Shown in pieces: positions 61,198 to 64,000 of a stretch of 64,000 nt of DNA. The stretch is from Gigaspora rosea. Lineage: Eukaryota; Glomeromycota; Glomeromycetes; Diversisporales; Gigasporaceae. Location: contig QKWP01000672.1 of the NCBI GenBank assembly GCA_003550325.1, positions 80,621-144,620 on the forward strand, read 5' to 3'. The position numbers and the translations under genes were made by a program. Each line of letters begins with the position of its first letter. The first letter of the stretch is position 1. Under the pieces are notes generated by a model that saw only the letters and a program-made list of their open reading frames with translations, searched no databases and was not told the DNA's origin.

Positions 61198-61698
61198 ATA
61201 CTTGTGTAACGTAGATCCCGGAAATCATCGGGTTCGAATGTCTTAATTCCGCGTATCATTATATAATAACTAATTTAATATGCTCGAAAAATATATTTTG
61301 CTGTAATCATGCTTTTTGTGATTTGCTTCGATTACAGCAAATCACACAATCCACACGTCCCTGGTCACATATTGTGCTTTATAGACTTACGCGAATATTA
61401 TCATTCATTAACATGCTACGATTTCTTATTATTTGAATCTATAATTTAAATTTTGTTTATTTTATTTAAACAACACATCTTGAGATACAGTGATCGAAAT
61501 TGGATAATTTTACCACCATTCAATTCGTCTCGATAAGATGAATCGAATAATAGTAAAATCATGCAATTCAATCGCTGAGGCACAATATAGATATTGCAAA
61601 TGCGCTATAATCGGTAATGCGTCTTAATACCTACAAATTTTCACCGGCACGTGATCAATATGACGCACAAAAAAAATTTTTTAAAGTTTATGTACTTT
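61198..61698. other. Intergenic DNA between SLR genes E and F
   Basis: No coding frame. A direct and inverted AGCAAATCAC-containing motif lies near 61315-61345. A run TCGGGTTCGAATG near 61228 resembles a B box but has no tRNA structure around it. Confidence 0.45.
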
Positions 61699-61983
61699 AT
61701 TGTTGTTTAATGATTTTAAGATTTTAATGCATGTATCGTCTTTATAAGGTGCAGTGCGTATCATCGCACAATCACAACCATCTTATTATATAATTTTCCT
61801 TTTTAAATGGCGTCGAATTATTATCCACATGACGCATGCGTAAATATGTCGTAGCACAGTAGAAGGTACTTTTTGGAACAAGTTATTAATCGTACGTATT
61901 TAATCTAGAATATTTGTTGTTAACAAAAAAAAATCTATTCCTTGGAAAACAATCATTATTATAATTTTATTTCTACGTTAATA
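61699..61983 (+). promoter_or_regulatory. Conserved upstream region of SLR gene F
   Basis: It is homologous to 37272-37535 (see that entry for shared blocks). It differs by small insertions such as one near 61830 containing ACGCATGCG. Probable promoter and leader, inferred from conservation next to the start codon. Confidence 0.55.
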
Positions 61984-63930
61984 ATGTTGAATGAAGAATT
62001 ATTAAGTGATGCGAATAATGATAATGACTTGTTTCCACTTTATCAAGTATCTACTGAAATAGAAGATTCTGATGGAATAAATGAAGTTAGTTATTGCTAT
62101 CGGAATGGAATTTGTGTTAAAACGGATGAACGTAAGGCATTCGATGATTATCAAAAATCTGCAGAAATGAAAAACGTTAATGGAATATTTGAGCTTGGTA
62201 AATATTATAAAGATGTAATTGGAGTTGAAAAAGATGAATATATGGCATTAATTTATTTTCAAAAATCTGAAGAAGCGAGGAACATTAATGGAAGACTAGC
62301 ACTTGGCGACTGTTATAAATATGGAATTGGAGTTGAAAAGGACGAATATAAAACATTTAATTATTATCAAGAATTAGCTAATATGTGTAATGCTTCTGGT
62401 ATATATAAAGTTGGCTGTTGTTATCAAAATGGGATTGGAGTTGAAAAAAATGAACATGAAGCATTCATTCATTATCTAAAATCTGCAGATATGGGTAGTG
62501 CCCAAGGAATGTTTCAAGTTGGATATTTTTATCAAAATGGAATCGGAGTTGAAAAGGATAATCGTAAAGCATTAATGTATTATCAAAAATCAGCAGATAT
62601 GGAAAATGCTGATGGAATTTTTCAAGTTGGTTATTTTTATCAAAATGGAATTGGAGTTGAAAAGGATGAACATAAGGCATTCATTTATTATCAAAAATCT
62701 GCAGAGATGGGTGACGCTAATGGAATATTTAATGTTGGATATTGTTATCAAAATGGAATTGGAATTGAAAAAGATGAACATAAGGCATTCATTTCTTATC
62801 AAAAATCTGCAGAGATGGGTGACGCTAGTGGAACATATAATATTGGATATTGTTATGCTGAAGGAATTGGAGTTGAGAAGAACGAATTTGATGCATTCAT
62901 TTATTATAAAAAATCAGCAGAGATGGGGCATTCAACAGGAGCAAATGCCGTCGGATATTGTTATCGTCATGGAATTGGGGTTGAAAAGGATGAACATAAG
63001 GCATTCATTTACTATCAAAAATCTGCAGAGATGGGTCACGCTATTGGAACATATAATGTTGGATGTTGTTATGATGAAGGAATTGGAGTTGAAAAAGATG
63101 AACATAAGGCATTCATTTATTATAAAAAATCTGCAGAGATGGGTCACGCTATTGGAACGTATAATGCTGGATGTTGTTATGATGAAGGAATTGGAGTTGA
63201 AAAGGATGAACATAAGGCGTTCATTTATTATCAAAAATCTGCAGAGATAGGTCATGCTATTGGAACATATAATGTTGGATGCTGTTATGATGAAGGAATT
63301 GGAGTTCAAAAGGATGAACATAAGGCATTCATTTATTACCAAAAATCGGCAGAGATGGGTCATGCAAGTGGAACATATCATGTTGGATGTTGTTATGATG
63401 AAGGAACTGGAGTTGAAAAAGATGAACATAAGGCCTTCATTTATTATCAAAAATCTGCAGAGTTGGGAGTTGCTAGTGGAGCATATAATGTTGGATGTTG
63501 TTATGATGCAGGAATCGGTGTTGAAAAGGATAAGCATAAGGCATTCACTTATTATCAAAAATCTGCAGAGTTGGGAGATGTTGATGGAACTTATTATGTT
63601 GGATATTGTTATCAAAATGGAATTGGAGTTGTAAATAATAAACTTAAAGCGTTTGAATATTTTCAAAAAGCTGCCAACATGGGTAATTCTCGTGCGATAC
63701 GCGCCGTTGGTGATTGTTATCGAAACGGAATTGGAGTCAAAAAGAATATAACCGAAGCACTCAAATACTATTGGAAAGCTGATGAAAATTATTCAAGTCC
63801 TTCCGAAAGTGGTGCATACTGTTCCGAGGGCGGCTCCAGAACCGGTTCCAGGACTGGTTCCAGGGCTAGTTCCAGAACCGGCTCCAGGGCTGGTTCAGAG
63901 AGCAAGGATGAGTTAACTTGGCGCGGATAG
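61984..63930 (+). CDS. SLR gene F: 16 Sel1-like repeats and Ser-rich linker (continues beyond a stop; partial)
   Basis: The ATG at 61984 (MLNEELLSDANNDN) aligns with the start of copy B and lies just after the shared upstream block; the open frame upstream of it is not needed. Sixteen 36-residue Sel1-like units are uninterrupted. From about unit 9 they are almost identical at DNA level (CCYDEGIGVEKDEHKAFIYY). A Ser-rich linker follows with GSRTGS and GSRAGS repeats (63825-63905). A TAG at 63928-63930 replaces the Trp codon found in A and B. Homology then continues to the window edge (NFEQFKKTADMG), so the gene once extended into a second block and perhaps a kinase. As it stands it encodes 648 residues. 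It is the best-preserved SLR array here. Confidence 0.82.
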   Translation: MLNEELLSDANNDNDLFPLYQVSTEIEDSDGINEVSYCYRNGICVKTDERKAFDDYQKSAEMKNVNGIFELGKYYKDVIGVEKDEYMALIYFQKSEEARNINGRLALGDCYKYGIGVEKDEYKTFNYYQELANMCNASGIYKVGCCYQNGIGVEKNEHEAFIHYLKSADMGSAQGMFQVGYFYQNGIGVEKDNRKALMYYQKSADMENADGIFQVGYFYQNGIGVEKDEHKAFIYYQKSAEMGDANGIFNVGYCYQNGIGIEKDEHKAFISYQKSAEMGDASGTYNIGYCYAEGIGVEKNEFDAFIYYKKSAEMGHSTGANAVGYCYRHGIGVEKDEHKAFIYYQKSAEMGHAIGTYNVGCCYDEGIGVEKDEHKAFIYYKKSAEMGHAIGTYNAGCCYDEGIGVEKDEHKAFIYYQKSAEIGHAIGTYNVGCCYDEGIGVQKDEHKAFIYYQKSAEMGHASGTYHVGCCYDEGTGVEKDEHKAFIYYQKSAELGVASGAYNVGCCYDAGIGVEKDKHKAFTYYQKSAELGDVDGTYYVGYCYQNGIGVVNNKLKAFEYFQKAANMGNSRAIRAVGDCYRNGIGVKKNITEALKYYWKADENYSSPSESGAYCSEGGSRTGSRTGSRASSRTGSRAGSESKDELTWRG

Positions 63931-64000
63931 ATTTCTAATACTAGTGCTGATGAAGATCGCATAAATTTCGAACAGTTTAAGAAAACTGCAGACATGGGAG
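63931..64000 (+). pseudogene. Continuation of SLR gene F after the TAG
   Basis: The same frame as gene F continues open here and aligns with the start of the second repeat block in copies A (9910-9985) and B (48120-48185), for example FEQFKKTADMG. It runs off the right edge. Confidence 0.7.

Noticed and set aside
61200-61250. GGTTCGAAT-containing segment as a tRNA gene
   Set aside because: No T-stem pairing, A box or acceptor stem around it.
62606-63250. Second forward open frame (MNIRHSFIIKNLQRW repeats) across the SLR arrays
   Set aside because: It is a stop-free shadow frame of the same unit. It is of interest as a property of the repeat but not as a gene.
62932-63666. Long minus-strand open frames across the SLR arrays (also at 8529-9523, 38674-39324, 45162-45728, 46918-47646)
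   Set aside because: They are periodic shadows of the 108-bp units, giving hydrophobic 36-residue repeats with no independent start context.

Overview
The window reads as an A+T-rich, repeat-dense stretch of a filamentous fungal genome. The best fit is an arbuscular mycorrhizal fungus (Glomeromycotina, Rhizophagus-like). This rests on very large Sel1-like-repeat (SLR) genes with 36-residue units, TKL-type kinase domains fused to them, RNF213-like giant E3 ligase genes, short (55-95 bp) GT-AG introns, and hAT, LINE and other transposons in quantity. The assignment comes from family content and was not confirmed by any search. No rRNA, confident tRNA or CRISPR array was seen.

Layout. 1-3.7 kb: a LINE on the minus strand that runs off the left edge (RT and APE-type endonuclease in ORF2, damaged ORF1). 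3.7-8.5 kb: gene-free DNA with minisatellites and foldbacks. 8.5-11.9 kb: SLR-kinase gene copy A. 12-17.2 kb: non-coding DNA with a 1.2-kb hAT-type MITE. 17.2-20.6 kb: RNF213-like pseudogene A, split by a solo LTR. 21.8-26 kb: a spliced, decayed DDE-transposase-like gene. 26-37.3 kb: gene-poor DNA with pogo-like, hAT-like and SINE-like repeats and a tandem duplication flanking a single N. 37.5-50.1 kb: SLR-kinase gene copy B, split by a 5.3-kb hAT transposon (39888-45203) with an apparently intact four-exon transposase. 50.6-53.7 kb: RNF213-like pseudogene B. 53.7-58.9 kb: an unrecognised minus-strand gene fragment, Tc1/mariner-like, Harbinger-like and SINE-like repeats, and a CGGBP1/hAT-like fragment. 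59.4-64 kb: two more SLR genes (E and F) in tandem, the last continuing past the right edge.

The main structural point is a duplicated cassette: SLR array, Ser-rich linker, second SLR block, 20-nt microexon, TKL kinase, then an RNF213-like E3 ligase. It occurs twice in the same order and strand (8.5-20.5 kb and 37.5-53.6 kb). In both copies the SLR and kinase frames join only if two introns flank a 20-nt microexon. That microexon is identical between the copies while the introns around it have diverged. The hAT insertion in copy B left an 8-bp target duplication, and removing the element restores the SLR frame exactly. At least five MITEs show 8-bp or TA/TTA target duplications, and two insertions are confirmed by empty sites in the other cassette copy.

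Most host genes here carry one or more frame breaks. Several are single-base losses in A-runs, so sequencing error is possible for some. The RNF213-like copies, by contrast, are clearly degenerate.
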